From NCBI GenBank assembly GCA_026169535.1, contig JAPFCU010000043.1, forward strand, positions 30,519-94,518: a DNA stretch of 64,000 bases, written 5' to 3'. The position numbers were made by a program, and so were the translations under genes. Each line of letters starts with the position of its first letter. The stretch's first letter is position 1. A model generated the notes under the pieces. The model worked only from the letters and a program-made list of their open reading frames with translations, was not told where the DNA came from and searched no databases. This stretch comes from Blautia sp. (lineage in GTDB: Bacteria; Bacillota; Clostridia; Lachnospirales; Lachnospiraceae). Shown here in pieces: positions 1 to 8,377 of the stretch.

Positions 1-4
1 AGGA

Positions 5-550
5 ATGCTTGCAGTACACCTTACCTACCGAAGAGCTATGGGAAAAACAAAAGCAGTGATGAATCTGAAAGAAAAATGGCTGAGTCTCTGGAAGACAAGA
101 GATAAATTGATGAATCGGATGAATCTTCTGGTGTGGCTGCCGTCACTGATGTCTTCCGTCTGTCTGGGTCTGGCGCTGTTTCTTACTTCCAGACTGAAGC
201 TTCAGGAGGGACTTTCACTTCAGTACCTTTATATAGGGACAGCAGTTCCCATACTTCTGCTTCTGCTACGTCAGGCATTGGATTTTACTTACAGAGAGGA
301 ACTTGTAATGAACTCTCTGGCAGATTATATACTTCAGGCCAGAGCCAGGAGAGAAGATGCTGTTTCTGCAAGAAAGGCAGAGCCGGTGGCTGTTTCGGAG
401 AAGATGGATCCTGTTCTTCAGGAAGAGATGGTAGAGAAGATCACTGCCAGTATCAGGCAGACGGCAGCCACAGGGAGCCATTTCAGCAAAATGCTCAGTC
501 CGGAAGAAGAGGAAATCATGAGAGAGATCATCAGGGAATTTATGGATTAA
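5..550 (+). CDS. hypothetical membrane protein, start probably outside window
   Basis: I do not recognise the family. The readable part (up to 181 residues) has two predicted membrane helices at about residues 44-64 and 73-90. A charged C-terminal tail of about 85 residues, rich in Glu, Arg and Met, follows and looks cytoplasmic. The first ATG in the window lies directly against an AGGA at the edge, which is too close to act as its ribosome binding site. The true start may therefore lie upstream of the window, or at an internal Met such as the one at position 38. No partner genes are visible upstream. The next gene has its own promoter. Confidence 0.6.
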   Translation: MLAVHLTYRRAMGKTKAVMNLKEKWLSLWKTRDKLMNRMNLLVWLPSLMSSVCLGLALFLTSRLKLQEGLSLQYLYIGTAVPILLLLLRQALDFTYREELVMNSLADYILQARARREDAVSARKAEPVAVSEKMDPVLQEEMVEKITASIRQTAATGSHFSKMLSPEEEEIMREIIREFMD

Positions 551-573
551 AGATATTTGTTGGGAGATGCTTC

Positions 574-602
574 TTGTAGAATCAGAGAGTTTTTGTTATA
601 CT
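574..602 (+). promoter_or_regulatory. sigma-A type promoter of the dehydrogenase operon
   Basis: A -35 box TTGTAG (574-579) is followed by a 17-base spacer and a -10 box TATACT (597-602). An extended TGn element (594-596) precedes the -10 box. It lies about 50 bases before the start of the hydroxyacid dehydrogenase gene. Confidence 0.55.
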
Positions 603-654
603 GAGTCTGAATCATGTCAGAGTATTTATCAGTAATCATTAATAGGAGAGATTC

Positions 655-1629
655 ATGAGCAAAATAATGAAAATTGTTCTTCTTGAAGCAAATAATCTGG
701 GTGAAGACATGGTCTTCACCCCTTTTTTTCCTCTTGGGGAAGTGAAAATTTATCCTTCCACATTACCGGAAGAAATGCCGGAAAGGGTCAGAGATGCGGA
801 CATTATCGTGGCTAATAAGCTGCCAATGTGTGAAAAAACACTGAAGGATGCAGAGAATCTGAAGCTGATCTGTCTTACGGCTACCGGGATCAATAACCTG
901 GATGGAGAGTATCTGAAAAAACGGGGCATCCGTGCCTGCAATGTGGCTGGTTATTCTACAGATGCGGTAGCACAGCATACCTTTGCCATGCTGTTTTATG
1001 TATGGGAAAAACTGCGTTTTTATGATGATTATGTAAAGTCTGGTGAATATACGAAAAGTGAGGGCTTTTCTTATTTCAAAGAGAATTTTTATGAGCTGAG
1101 CGGAAAGACCTGGGGAATCATCGGAATGGGAGCTATCGGCAGAAAGGTAGCTGATATAGCAGAAGCTTTTGGATGCAGAGTGATCTGTTATTCTGCAACC
1201 GGAGGAACTTACCAGCTTCCGGAAAACAGAAAACAGGTGGATTTTGAGACTCTTTTAAAAGAGTCAGATATTTTGTCTGTTCACGCGCCGTTAAACGAAA
1301 AGACTCAGGGTCTGATGGATATGAAAGCCCTTGAGCAGATGAAAAAAACGGCAGTTTTGATCAATGCTGCCCGAGGTCCTATTGTGGATCAGGAGGCTCT
1401 TTACAGAGCACTCACAGAGGAGATGATTGCCGGAGCCGCTCTTGATGTACTGGAAAAGGAACCTATGGCAGCGGATAATCCCCTTGCCAGGATCCAGGAC
1501 AGCAAAAAGCTTTTGATCACTCCCCATATGGCGTGGGCACCGGTGGAGACAAGATTTCGATGCAGGGATGAGGTAGTGAAGAATATACAGGCTTTTCTGG
1601 CCGGAGAGGACAGGAACAGGGTTTATTGA
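655..1629 (+). CDS. D-isomer-specific 2-hydroxyacid dehydrogenase
   Basis: A 324-residue NAD(P)-dependent oxidoreductase that interconverts 2-keto acids and D-2-hydroxy acids. It most resembles the glycerate/hydroxypyruvate reductase branch. The Rossmann motif GMGAIG is at about residues 157-162. The catalytic triad typical of the family is visible as Arg240 (in AARGP), Glu269 (in LEKEP) and His291 (in TPHMAWA). At the end of the second Rossmann strand (VICYS) there is no Asp, which in this family can mean NADP preference; that is inference. AGGAGAG lies 8 bases before the ATG. The stop is one base from the start of the next gene, so the two are probably co-transcribed. The substrate cannot be fixed from sequence. 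Confidence 0.88.
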   Translation: MSKIMKIVLLEANNLGEDMVFTPFFPLGEVKIYPSTLPEEMPERVRDADIIVANKLPMCEKTLKDAENLKLICLTATGINNLDGEYLKKRGIRACNVAGYSTDAVAQHTFAMLFYVWEKLRFYDDYVKSGEYTKSEGFSYFKENFYELSGKTWGIIGMGAIGRKVADIAEAFGCRVICYSATGGTYQLPENRKQVDFETLLKESDILSVHAPLNEKTQGLMDMKALEQMKKTAVLINAARGPIVDQEALYRALTEEMIAGAALDVLEKEPMAADNPLARIQDSKKLLITPHMAWAPVETRFRCRDEVVKNIQAFLAGEDRNRVY

Positions 1630-1630
1630 T

Positions 1631-2701
1631 ATGGAGAAAAAACGGATTGTATGGATAGAGCTCCTTCGGATTGCAGCCTGTGTGGGAGTCCTTGGGATCC
1701 ATGCGGGATCGCAGCATTTCCGGGATATGCCGGTGGACAGTGCAGTATGGCAGGTATCCAATTTTTATCATGGGATCAACCGGTTTGCCGTGGCGTGTTT
1801 TATTATGATCAGCGGCAGTCTCTATCTCAGCAGTAAAAGGACATGGGATCTGAAAAAACTGTGGCAGCGGAATATCCTTCCTGTAGCTTCTGCTTATTTA
1901 TTCTGGCAGCTGTTTTACGGATTTTACAGGATTGCTGTAAATGGAGGTCCCAAGATCGGCAGTATGGAGTTTTTGAAAAAAATGCTGGTCTATGTGAGCA
2001 AACCGTACTTCCATTTATGGTATCTTCCTATGCTGATCGGACTTTTGATCATTACCCCTCTTGTCTGGGAAATTGTAAACAGTTCCAGAGGAAAACAATG
2101 GTCCCAGTATATGATCCTTCTTTTTCTTGCGTTTCAGATCTTTACTTATACGGCAGGAAGATTTAACCTGCCGTGGAAAGAGCATGTTCAGTCTTTGATG
2201 AATACAGTGCATCCGGAACTGGTCACAGGATATATAGGTTATTTTGTGCTGGGACATTATCTTTATGAATACGGTCTTCCGAAGAAACTGGAAAAAACAA
2301 TCTGCATACTTGGACCGGTGCTGATACTTGCGGGAATATGGCTTTGCCGGAAGGAGTCTCTGGAGGCAGGGAAAGCAACCCAGGCGTTTTATGAGAACTA
2401 TACACTTTTTACGTTCATGTGGAGCACGGCGGTTTTTCTGTTTTTTAAAGAACAGGTGTCAAAGATAAAGTGGAGTGAGAAGATGGAAAAGGTAATATGC
2501 AGTTTGGGCGGATGTACTTTTGGTATTTATCTGATCCACGCCTTTGTGCGCGATGTTTTTTATAGAAACGGAATTGACAGCATGATGATGAAAAACACCA
2601 TCCTGGCAATTCCTGTTGTCATGTTCCTGATCTTTTTGGTCAGTTGGTTAATTGTGTATGTTGCAGGAAAAATTCCATTTGTTAGAAAGTGGATCATGTA
2701 G
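1631..2701 (+). CDS. acyltransferase family 3 integral membrane protein
   Basis: A 356-residue polytopic membrane protein of the OafA/YrhL-type acyltransferase-3 family, which moves acetyl or other acyl groups onto cell surface glycans. The N-terminus carries the family's IELLRIAACVGVLGIHAG segment with the characteristic His at about residue 24. About ten hydrophobic helices follow, ending in a basic tail. It has no C-terminal SGNH domain, so it is the short form. It starts one base after the dehydrogenase stop and sits 15 bases before the next membrane protein. The acceptor is unknown; a wall polysaccharide or teichoic acid is a reasonable guess only. Confidence 0.85.
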   Translation: MEKKRIVWIELLRIAACVGVLGIHAGSQHFRDMPVDSAVWQVSNFYHGINRFAVACFIMISGSLYLSSKRTWDLKKLWQRNILPVASAYLFWQLFYGFYRIAVNGGPKIGSMEFLKKMLVYVSKPYFHLWYLPMLIGLLIITPLVWEIVNSSRGKQWSQYMILLFLAFQIFTYTAGRFNLPWKEHVQSLMNTVHPELVTGYIGYFVLGHYLYEYGLPKKLEKTICILGPVLILAGIWLCRKESLEAGKATQAFYENYTLFTFMWSTAVFLFFKEQVSKIKWSEKMEKVICSLGGCTFGIYLIHAFVRDVFYRNGIDSMMMKNTILAIPVVMFLIFLVSWLIVYVAGKIPFVRKWIM

Positions 2702-2716
2702 GATAGGAACTGGAGT

Positions 2717-3586
2717 ATGAATGATAAAAGAAGAGAAAAAAAACGCAGGTTAAGAGCTCTTCGAAAAGCAATTGATATGGAGTTAAGAGAACACAGAAGT
2801 ACCTTTATTGTATTTTCAATCCTTCGGATCATGGTTCTTGTATGTATGATACGTCAGGTATTTCTTCATAACTATGAAAGTTTTTTTCTCAGTGTTCTGA
2901 CACTGGTACTTCTGTATATCCCAAGCTGGCTTCAGGTGAAGCTCAGGATAGAGATTCCCATAGGTCTGGAGATCTCTATTTTATGTTTTATTTTTGCAGC
3001 AGAGATTCTGGGAGAGATCAATGCATTTTATATTGTGATTCCGGGGTGGGATACGATTCTGCATACTCTTAATGGGTTTTTGTGTGCAGCAGTAGGCTTT
3101 TCTATGGTACTTCTTTTAAATGACAATGAAAACCTGACTTTTGATCTGTCGCCATTTTTTCTGGCGCTGCTGGCATTTTGCTTTTCTATGACGATTGGCG
3201 TACTGTGGGAATTTTTCGAATTTTCTATGGATTATTTCCTGAAATTTGATATGCAGAAAGATATGATACTGCATACGGTAAGCAGCGTAATGCTGGATCC
3301 TAACGGAGCAAATCATCCGGTAGTGATACGGGATATTGCAGATGTGATGATAGTTCATTCAGACGGCACCAAGGAGCTTCTCGGGCTGGGAGGATATCTG
3401 GATGTGGGACTTTACGATACCATGAAAGATCTTTTTGTGAATTTTATCGGTGCTGTGGTATTTTCTGTTATTGGATTTTTCTATGCCAGAGGCAGGGGGA
3501 AAAAGAGCGTTGTTTCTCTTTTTGTACCCCGCAGAAAAGCTGAAGACAGAGATTATCTTTCTATTACAAACAAAAAAATAAAGTGA
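2717..3586 (+). CDS. DUF2238/YjdF-like polytopic membrane protein
   Basis: 289 residues. A strongly basic cytoplasmic start (residues 1-25) is followed by about six membrane helices. The segment WDTILHTLNGFL and the later WEFFEFSMD with acidic residues inside the membrane region match the YjdF/DUF2238 family of inner-membrane proteins of unknown function. The insert between the last two helices (about residues 185-235) is polar and contains repeated Val/Asp stretches. It is third in the operon after the acyltransferase and ends flush against a convergent gene. No activity can be assigned. Confidence 0.7.
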   Translation: MNDKRREKKRRLRALRKAIDMELREHRSTFIVFSILRIMVLVCMIRQVFLHNYESFFLSVLTLVLLYIPSWLQVKLRIEIPIGLEISILCFIFAAEILGEINAFYIVIPGWDTILHTLNGFLCAAVGFSMVLLLNDNENLTFDLSPFFLALLAFCFSMTIGVLWEFFEFSMDYFLKFDMQKDMILHTVSSVMLDPNGANHPVVIRDIADVMIVHSDGTKELLGLGGYLDVGLYDTMKDLFVNFIGAVVFSVIGFFYARGRGKKSVVSLFVPRRKAEDRDYLSITNKKIK

Positions 3587-3853
3587 TCAGTCTTCTTCTA
3601 TGACCTGGATTTCCAGATAGTCGAAGGTGATCTGCTCAATAAAACTGTCCTGGTAAAATCTTGCTCTGGAATGACGTTTAAAATCAGAAATAACATTGTC
3701 AAGCCAGATAGGATTTTCCAGGTCAAATTCATAACAGATCTCTTCCAGTCCACGGAATATTTTGTGTGTTCTGGAATCTTTTGAATCATCGCAGATTACA
3801 GTATCTTTTACCAGACGATTGTCTTTCCATAATTTTCCCCATAAACGGAACAT
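3587..3853 (-). CDS. conserved small hypothetical protein (88 aa)
   Basis: A small soluble protein of 88 residues, mixed acidic and aromatic, with no membrane segment and no Cys motif. I do not recognise a named domain. It is probably real: it has a good AGGAGG ribosome binding site 6 bases before the ATG and a fitting upstream promoter. It also ends exactly where the convergent operon ends. Function unknown. Confidence 0.6.
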   Translation of the reverse strand: MFRLWGKLWKDNRLVKDTVICDDSKDSRTHKIFRGLEEICYEFDLENPIWLDNVISDFKRHSRARFYQDSFIEQITFDYLEIQVIEED

Positions 3854-3872
3854 AAGATCCTCCTGTAAAAAA

Positions 3873-3916
3873 TGATATAATATAATTAGTATACAGAGAC
3901 AAGGAGAATAAGTAAA
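3873..3916. promoter_or_regulatory. divergent promoter pair
   Basis: Minus strand: TTTACT (3911-3916), 17-base spacer, TATACT (3888-3893), pointing to the 88-residue gene. Plus strand: an extended -10 TGATATAAT (3873-3881) with a poor -35, pointing to the lipase-like gene. The plus-strand call is the weaker one. Confidence 0.42.
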
Positions 3917-4000
3917 GACTGAGATTTTGACTCATTGCAGTGAACGGATTGAACAGTAACCGATAATTTAAACGACTGGAAGTACAGAGGAGGCAGAAAA

Positions 4001-5023
4001 ATGCAGGGCAGCGAGAAATATAAAGAAATCATCCATGAAAAAGAGTATACAGAAAAGATGCGTACGACAGTTCTTCCGTATCTGTCAGCGCGGTGCAGAG
4101 ATACCTGGATTCCCTGTATTCAGGGAAAAGAGAAGGAAAAGAGGATCCATGTGAAACGTTATCTGGCAGACCAGCCTCAGGGAGTTGTGGTGATCAGCCA
4201 TGGATTTTCAGAATCAGCCAGAAAGTATCAGGAGATTATTTATTACTTCTTAAGGGAAGGATATCATGTGTATATTCCGGAACACTGCGGACATGGATTA
4301 AGCTATCGGTTTACAGAAGATCCCTCTCTGGTACATGTAGATCACTGGAGCAGATACAGCCGTGATTTTCTGCGGGTATCCAGGCTGGTTCGTAAGGCTC
4401 ACAGAAGTCTTCCGCTATATCTGTTTGCACATTCTATGGGTGGAGCAGTGGCAGCGATTGCCGCTGCAAGGGATCCTTATATGTACAGGAAAGTTATTCT
4501 TTCTTCTCCGATGATCCGTCCGCTGACAGGAAGTGTACCCTATCCGGCTGCAGTACGGATAGCCAGGGCTGCCTGCAGGACCGGAAAGGCAATGGACTAT
4601 GCGGCAGGCCAAAAGCCTTATGACGGGACAGAAAAATTTGAGACGAGTTCTGGCTTGTCAGAACCAAGATTTGACCGATACAAACAGATACGAATGGGAA
4701 ATCTGGCATATCAGACATGGTCTCCTTCTTATGGCTGGGTATACAGCGCTGCAAAAATGAACCGCTATCTTCAGCAGCATGCCTGGAAGGAGATTGCAGC
4801 TCCGGTGCTGCTTTTTCAGGCGGAGACAGATCGTCTGGTGTCAAACAAAGCTCAGGATATTTTTGCGGATAAGATCAACCTGTATGGGAAGACATCCTGT
4901 ACTGTTGTGAAAATGACGGGAACAAGACATGAGATTTTTAATGCTCCGGATGATATTCTTGAAATATACTGGGGAAAGGTGTTTCAATTTTTTGAGGAGG
5001 ACGGAGATCCATGTACAGAATGA
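4001..5023 (+). CDS. alpha/beta hydrolase, lysophospholipase/monoacylglycerol lipase type
   Basis: A 340-residue cytoplasmic serine hydrolase. The nucleophile elbow AHSMGG carries the catalytic Ser, the oxyanion segment is ISHGFSESARKY, the acid is the Asp of AETDRLV, and the His lies in GTRHEIFN. This layout matches the PldB/YtpA group that deacylates lysophospholipids or monoacylglycerols. The ATG at 4001 has GAGGAGGC 10-11 bases upstream. The 3' end overlaps the next gene by 13 bases, so the pair is translationally coupled. The exact lipid substrate is not visible. Confidence 0.85.
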   Translation: MQGSEKYKEIIHEKEYTEKMRTTVLPYLSARCRDTWIPCIQGKEKEKRIHVKRYLADQPQGVVVISHGFSESARKYQEIIYYFLREGYHVYIPEHCGHGLSYRFTEDPSLVHVDHWSRYSRDFLRVSRLVRKAHRSLPLYLFAHSMGGAVAAIAAARDPYMYRKVILSSPMIRPLTGSVPYPAAVRIARAACRTGKAMDYAAGQKPYDGTEKFETSSGLSEPRFDRYKQIRMGNLAYQTWSPSYGWVYSAAKMNRYLQQHAWKEIAAPVLLFQAETDRLVSNKAQDIFADKINLYGKTSCTVVKMTGTRHEIFNAPDDILEIYWGKVFQFFEEDGDPCTE

Positions 5024-5277
5024 TCTTTCTTTATCTTGCAGTAATGAATTTTACAGCATTCTGTGTATATGGGACAGACAAAAAAAGAGCGATTCGAAAT
5101 CAGTGGAGAATCTCGGAAAAAACTCTTCTGATGCTGGCGGTCATAGGCGGAGGTCCGGGTGCTCTTCTGGGAATGAAAGTTTTTCACCATAAAACAAAAA
5201 AGCCAAAGTTCTATCTGGGAATTCCGGTGATCCTGATTCTGGAAGTTTTGGCAGCTGCGTTGTTTTTGACAAAATAG
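5011..5277 (+). CDS. DUF1294 small membrane protein
   Basis: 88 residues with helices at about 4-20, 41-57 and 66-85. The segment GGGPGALLGMKVFHHKTKKPKF is diagnostic of the DUF1294 family, short membrane proteins often fused to cold-shock domains. This copy has no fused domain. It overlaps the hydrolase gene by 13 bases. Function unknown; a membrane-stress role is only suggested by the fused relatives. Confidence 0.8.
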   Translation: MYRMIFLYLAVMNFTAFCVYGTDKKRAIRNQWRISEKTLLMLAVIGGGPGALLGMKVFHHKTKKPKFYLGIPVILILEVLAAALFLTK

Positions 5278-5308
5278 AAAAATGATTTAAAAACAGGAGG
5301 AAAGGTAA

Positions 5309-5764
5309 ATGGCAAAAAAGATAGGGATTATTTCAGATACCCATGGACTTTTGAGGCCGGAGGTTATGGAGATCCTGAAAACCTGTGACTGTATTTTTCA
5401 TGGAGGAGATATTAACAGACCGGAAATTCTGGATCAGCTGCGTCCATTGGCATCTATTTATGCTGTAAGAGGAAATAATGATAAGGAATGGGCAGAGGGA
5501 CTTGCGCAAACCCTTCGGTTTACAATAGAAGGCGTAGAGTTTTTTATGACTCATAATAAGAAAGACGTATCCTGGGATCTGGGGACAGTACAGGTGGTGA
5601 TTTTTGGCCATACACATAAATATCTGGAACAGAATATTGATGGAAGACTGTGGCTGAATCCGGGAAGCTGCGGAAAACGAAGATCTGATCAGGAGATCAC
5701 CATGGCGGTGATGACTGTAGAGAAGGGAAAGTATCAGACAGAGAAAATTGTGATTCCAGGTTAG
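5309..5764 (+). CDS. YfcE/MJ0936-type metallophosphodiesterase
   Basis: A 151-residue calcineurin-like phosphodiesterase. Metal ligands appear in order: DTHG near the N-terminus (in ISDTHG), GGDI, RGNND, THNKK in place of the usual GH, and GHTH followed by NPGS. Members of this family hydrolyse phosphodiesters with two Mn or similar ions, and the physiological substrate is usually unknown. AGGAGGAAAGG precedes the ATG. It is last in the lipase/DUF1294 operon. Confidence 0.87.
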   Translation: MAKKIGIISDTHGLLRPEVMEILKTCDCIFHGGDINRPEILDQLRPLASIYAVRGNNDKEWAEGLAQTLRFTIEGVEFFMTHNKKDVSWDLGTVQVVIFGHTHKYLEQNIDGRLWLNPGSCGKRRSDQEITMAVMTVEKGKYQTEKIVIPG

Positions 5765-5791
5765 ATATAAGATAACTTTTTACCAAAAACA

Positions 5792-5818
5792 AAACATATG
5801 TTTGCGAACAAATATTCG
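5792..5818. promoter_or_regulatory. two adjacent LexA-like palindromes
   Basis: AAACATATGTTT (5792-5803) is a perfect 12-base palindrome. It is followed after one base by CGAACAAATATTCG (5805-5818). Both resemble the Gram-positive SOS box (CGAACATATGTTCG-like), but neither is a perfect match. They lie about 40-70 bases upstream of an extended -10 element. Confidence 0.4.
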
Positions 5819-5857
5819 AAAAAATGTAGTTCGTCCCGTTCTATTGGACATGCTTTG

Positions 5858-5866
5858 TGATATAAT
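5858..5866 (+). promoter_or_regulatory. extended -10 promoter
   Basis: TGATATAAT gives an extended -10 element without a convincing -35. The transcript leader then carries three GTTC-containing repeats (about 5886-5916), and an AGGAGG (5925-5930) sits 8 bases before the ATG of the small membrane protein. Confidence 0.5.
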
Positions 5867-5938
5867 CATTTTTGAAAGAAAGAAATGTTCAGAAAATGTG
5901 TTCAGAAAATATGTTCTTTAAAATAGGAGGGATATCAA

Positions 5939-6205
5939 ATGCAGTGTGGACAGAGAGCGGACAGAAAAATCATAGCATTTGAAAGAGGAGAATACGGTGA
6001 TGAAAGGAACAGATCCAGAAAACCGGGAAAAAAGAAGCTTTCCGGAACAATGGCACTGATCCTGGGAGTGGTTCTGACTCTGGAGTTTATGATAATGGGA
6101 GCTATGCTTTTTCATATTGATTTTCATTCTGCAGACAGGATCACGCTGATTCTTTCGTTTGCAGCTGTGTATTTTGGCATTGTTGCCGGACTGACAGACA
6201 AATAG
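5939..6205 (+). CDS. small membrane protein of unknown function (88 aa)
   Basis: The first ~38 residues are basic and polar. Two hydrophobic segments follow at about 40-60 and 67-85, ending in a short tail. I do not recognise a family. The ribosome binding site AGGAGG is excellent. The gene ends 10 bases before the WYL regulator, suggesting a joint transcript. The LexA-like palindromes upstream make a stress-induced role conceivable, but nothing in the protein itself confirms it. Confidence 0.6.
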   Translation: MQCGQRADRKIIAFERGEYGDERNRSRKPGKKKLSGTMALILGVVLTLEFMIMGAMLFHIDFHSADRITLILSFAAVYFGIVAGLTDK

Positions 6206-6215
6206 GAAGGTGTTT

Positions 6216-7262
6216 ATGCCCAGATCATTTAATCAAAAACTGAAAATTTTATATATTATGAAAATATTTTGGGACAGAACCGACAGAGAACATGCTATAT
6301 CTGTGAGAGAAATTGTGTCAATTTTACGTTCCTGGGGAATCAGGGCAGAACGGAAGACTATTTATGATGATATAGAAGCACTTCGGTATTTTGGATTAAA
6401 AATAGGGAACAGAAGGCTCAACGGAGCAGGGTATTATCTGGAAGACCGTGCTTTTGAATTACCGGAATTGAAATTTCTGATGGATGCAGTACAGTCCTCG
6501 CGGCTTATTACTGAGGAACAGACGCAGGAACTTGTGAAAAAACTGGAGAAGCTTGCAAGTGATCCGGAAAGACGGAAGCTTCAGAATCAGATACTGAAAG
6601 AAACTGGTGTCAAGACACCGAATAAGGAGATTTACACGAATGTAAAAAAGATTTATGATGCGGCTGCAGAGAACTGTCAGATCAGCTTTCAATATTATGA
6701 ATGGACACTTGCAAAAAAAATGTGTGTAAAAAATAATGGTCAGAGATATCGGGTAAGTCCCTGGAAGATGATGTGGGATCATGACAGATATTATCTCCTG
6801 GGAATAGATGAGAACAGCGGTATTGCCAGACACTATCGCGTGGACAGGATAAAGGAGGTAAAGCTGGAAAAAGAAAGCCGTAACGGTGCGGCGATTTTCC
6901 GGGATTTTGATCTGGGAAAATTTTCTGTGGGAACATTTGGAATGTCCGGGAGAAAAGATGCTTTGGTGAAACTGGAATTTGAGAATTCCGTGATCAGCGA
7001 AGTAATGGAACATTTCGGACAGGAGGCGGTAATTTTACCTTCTGATGAGGAGCACTTTACATTTCAGGGGCATGTCTGTGTGGGACGTGAGTTTTTTGGA
7101 TGGCTTGCAGGTTTTGGAAAAAGTGTAAAGATTCTTTCACCGGAAAAGATACGCAGAGAATATGGAGTATTTTTAAAACAGGCACTGGAAGGATATGAGG
7201 ACAAAGATGGCAGCAAAAAAGACAGTAAGATCCAGACTCTTAGAACTTCTGGAACAAAATAA
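6216..7262 (+). CDS. WYL-domain transcriptional regulator (HTH + WYL + WCX)
   Basis: A 348-residue DNA-binding regulator of the YafY/PafC group. A winged-helix HTH fills residues 1-65 (HAISVREIVSILRS). A WYL domain lies near 160-235, including the YYLLGIDEN segment and the RVDRIKEV strand, and a C-terminal WCX-like domain completes it. WYL domains bind nucleic acid or nucleotide ligands. I prefer the ATG at 6216 over the GTG at 6210, because the GGAAGG at 6205-6210 would overlap the earlier start. The 3' end overlaps birA by 56 bases. The target is unknown; the co-transcribed small membrane protein is a candidate. Confidence 0.82.
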   Translation: MPRSFNQKLKILYIMKIFWDRTDREHAISVREIVSILRSWGIRAERKTIYDDIEALRYFGLKIGNRRLNGAGYYLEDRAFELPELKFLMDAVQSSRLITEEQTQELVKKLEKLASDPERRKLQNQILKETGVKTPNKEIYTNVKKIYDAAAENCQISFQYYEWTLAKKMCVKNNGQRYRVSPWKMMWDHDRYYLLGIDENSGIARHYRVDRIKEVKLEKESRNGAAIFRDFDLGKFSVGTFGMSGRKDALVKLEFENSVISEVMEHFGQEAVILPSDEEHFTFQGHVCVGREFFGWLAGFGKSVKILSPEKIRREYGVFLKQALEGYEDKDGSKKDSKIQTLRTSGTK

Positions 7263-8187
7263 AGGAAAGGTTCTGTCGGGAGAACGAATCGCGGAGGAAC
7301 TTTCCTGTACCCGGGCAGCAGTATGGAAGGCAGTGAAAGTACTTCGTGAAGAAGGGTATGAAATTGAAGCCGGATCTAACAGAGGATATATGCTTTCTGA
7401 AGACAGCAACTTGCTTGCAGAAGAGGGAATACGTCCTTTTTTAGATAAACAGGAGGTTTATCTGCAGGTATATCCGGAGGTTGGTTCTACTAATCGTGCA
7501 GCCAAGGAAGCGGCTGTTTCAGGAAAAGCACATCATGGAAGCGCAGTTCTGGCTGATCAACAGAATTCTGGAAGAGGAAGGAAAGGAAGAGAGTTTTTTT
7601 CTCCAAAGGACAGTGGACTCTATCTGAGCGTAATTCTGGAGCCAAAGGGCAGCCTCAGAGAAAATCTGATTCTGACGGCACAGGCTGCAGCTGCTGTTCA
7701 TAAGGCAGTAAAGGAGATTACCGGAATCACTCTTGATATTAAATGGGTCAATGATCTTTACCATCAGGGAAAGAAGGTCTGTGGTATCCTGACAGAAGCG
7801 GTGACAGATTTTGAAAGCGGAGAGATCCAGTTTGCGGTTGTTGGAATCGGGCTGAATATTTATAAGCCGGAGAAAGGATTTCCGGCAGAGCTTGAGGGTG
7901 TAGCAGGAGCCTTATATGAAAAACGTGAGGATGCAGAGAGAATAAACAGAAACAAACTTGCAGCAGCTCTTATCAATTGTCTTTTAGAAGAAACCTGGGA
8001 GATCAGAATCCCGCCGGAATATTTTATGAATAATTTAGTGCCCGGACACAGGATACAGATTCTGGACGGTCAGCGGACACGCTTTGCCGATGCTCTGGAA
8101 ATCTGTCCGGATGGACGTTTAAAAATACGGGAGGAAGACGGAACAGAGACATTGCTGTGTTATGGAGAAGTATCTCTGAAAATATAA
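7207..8187 (+). CDS. birA: bifunctional biotin--protein ligase / biotin repressor
   Basis: A 326-residue enzyme that activates biotin as biotinyl-AMP, attaches it to carboxylase carrier domains, and represses biotin genes. An N-terminal HTH (about residues 10-60, with SGERIAEEL and TRAAVWKAVKVL) identifies the group II, DNA-binding type. The catalytic domain has the biotin/AMP loop GRGRKGREFFSP, the KWVNDL strand and a C-terminal SH3-like domain. The ATG at 7207 has TGAGGA 5 bases upstream. An alternative ATG at 7195 is crowded by its Shine-Dalgarno. The gene begins inside the end of the WYL gene. No BirA operator was recognised nearby. Confidence 0.93.
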   Translation: MAAKKTVRSRLLELLEQNKGKVLSGERIAEELSCTRAAVWKAVKVLREEGYEIEAGSNRGYMLSEDSNLLAEEGIRPFLDKQEVYLQVYPEVGSTNRAAKEAAVSGKAHHGSAVLADQQNSGRGRKGREFFSPKDSGLYLSVILEPKGSLRENLILTAQAAAAVHKAVKEITGITLDIKWVNDLYHQGKKVCGILTEAVTDFESGEIQFAVVGIGLNIYKPEKGFPAELEGVAGALYEKREDAERINRNKLAAALINCLLEETWEIRIPPEYFMNNLVPGHRIQILDGQRTRFADALEICPDGRLKIREEDGTETLLCYGEVSLKI

Positions 8188-8239
8188 AATACAGATACTG
8201 GCCTATATGTTGATTTATAGACGGTCACGAAACAGAATT

Positions 8240-8272
8240 GGACGATTTGCATAAAAATATCGTCCTTTTTTT
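8240..8272 (+). terminator. intrinsic terminator after birA
   Basis: GGACGAT (8240-8246) pairs perfectly with ATCGTCC (8259-8265), followed by seven T residues. It separates birA from the ATP synthase promoter. Confidence 0.85.
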
Positions 8273-8295
8273 GTGCAAAATAGTGAAGAAAAATA

Positions 8296-8323
8296 TTGAC
8301 TTTAGAAAACAAAAGAGTAAAAT
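8296..8323 (+). promoter_or_regulatory. promoter of the ATP synthase operon
   Basis: TTGACT (8296-8301), 16-base spacer, TAAAAT (8318-8323). It lies between the birA terminator and the AAGGAGG ribosome binding site of atpB. Confidence 0.6.
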
Positions 8324-8377
8324 AAAGAAATCGAAAATTGGTCTTACCGGTCAGACAAACAAGAAGGAGGGAGTGAA

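Noticed and set aside
133..579. 148-residue frame overlapping the first membrane protein
   Set aside because: It is Cys/Ser/Gly-rich with no ribosome binding site and shadows the better frame at 5-550.
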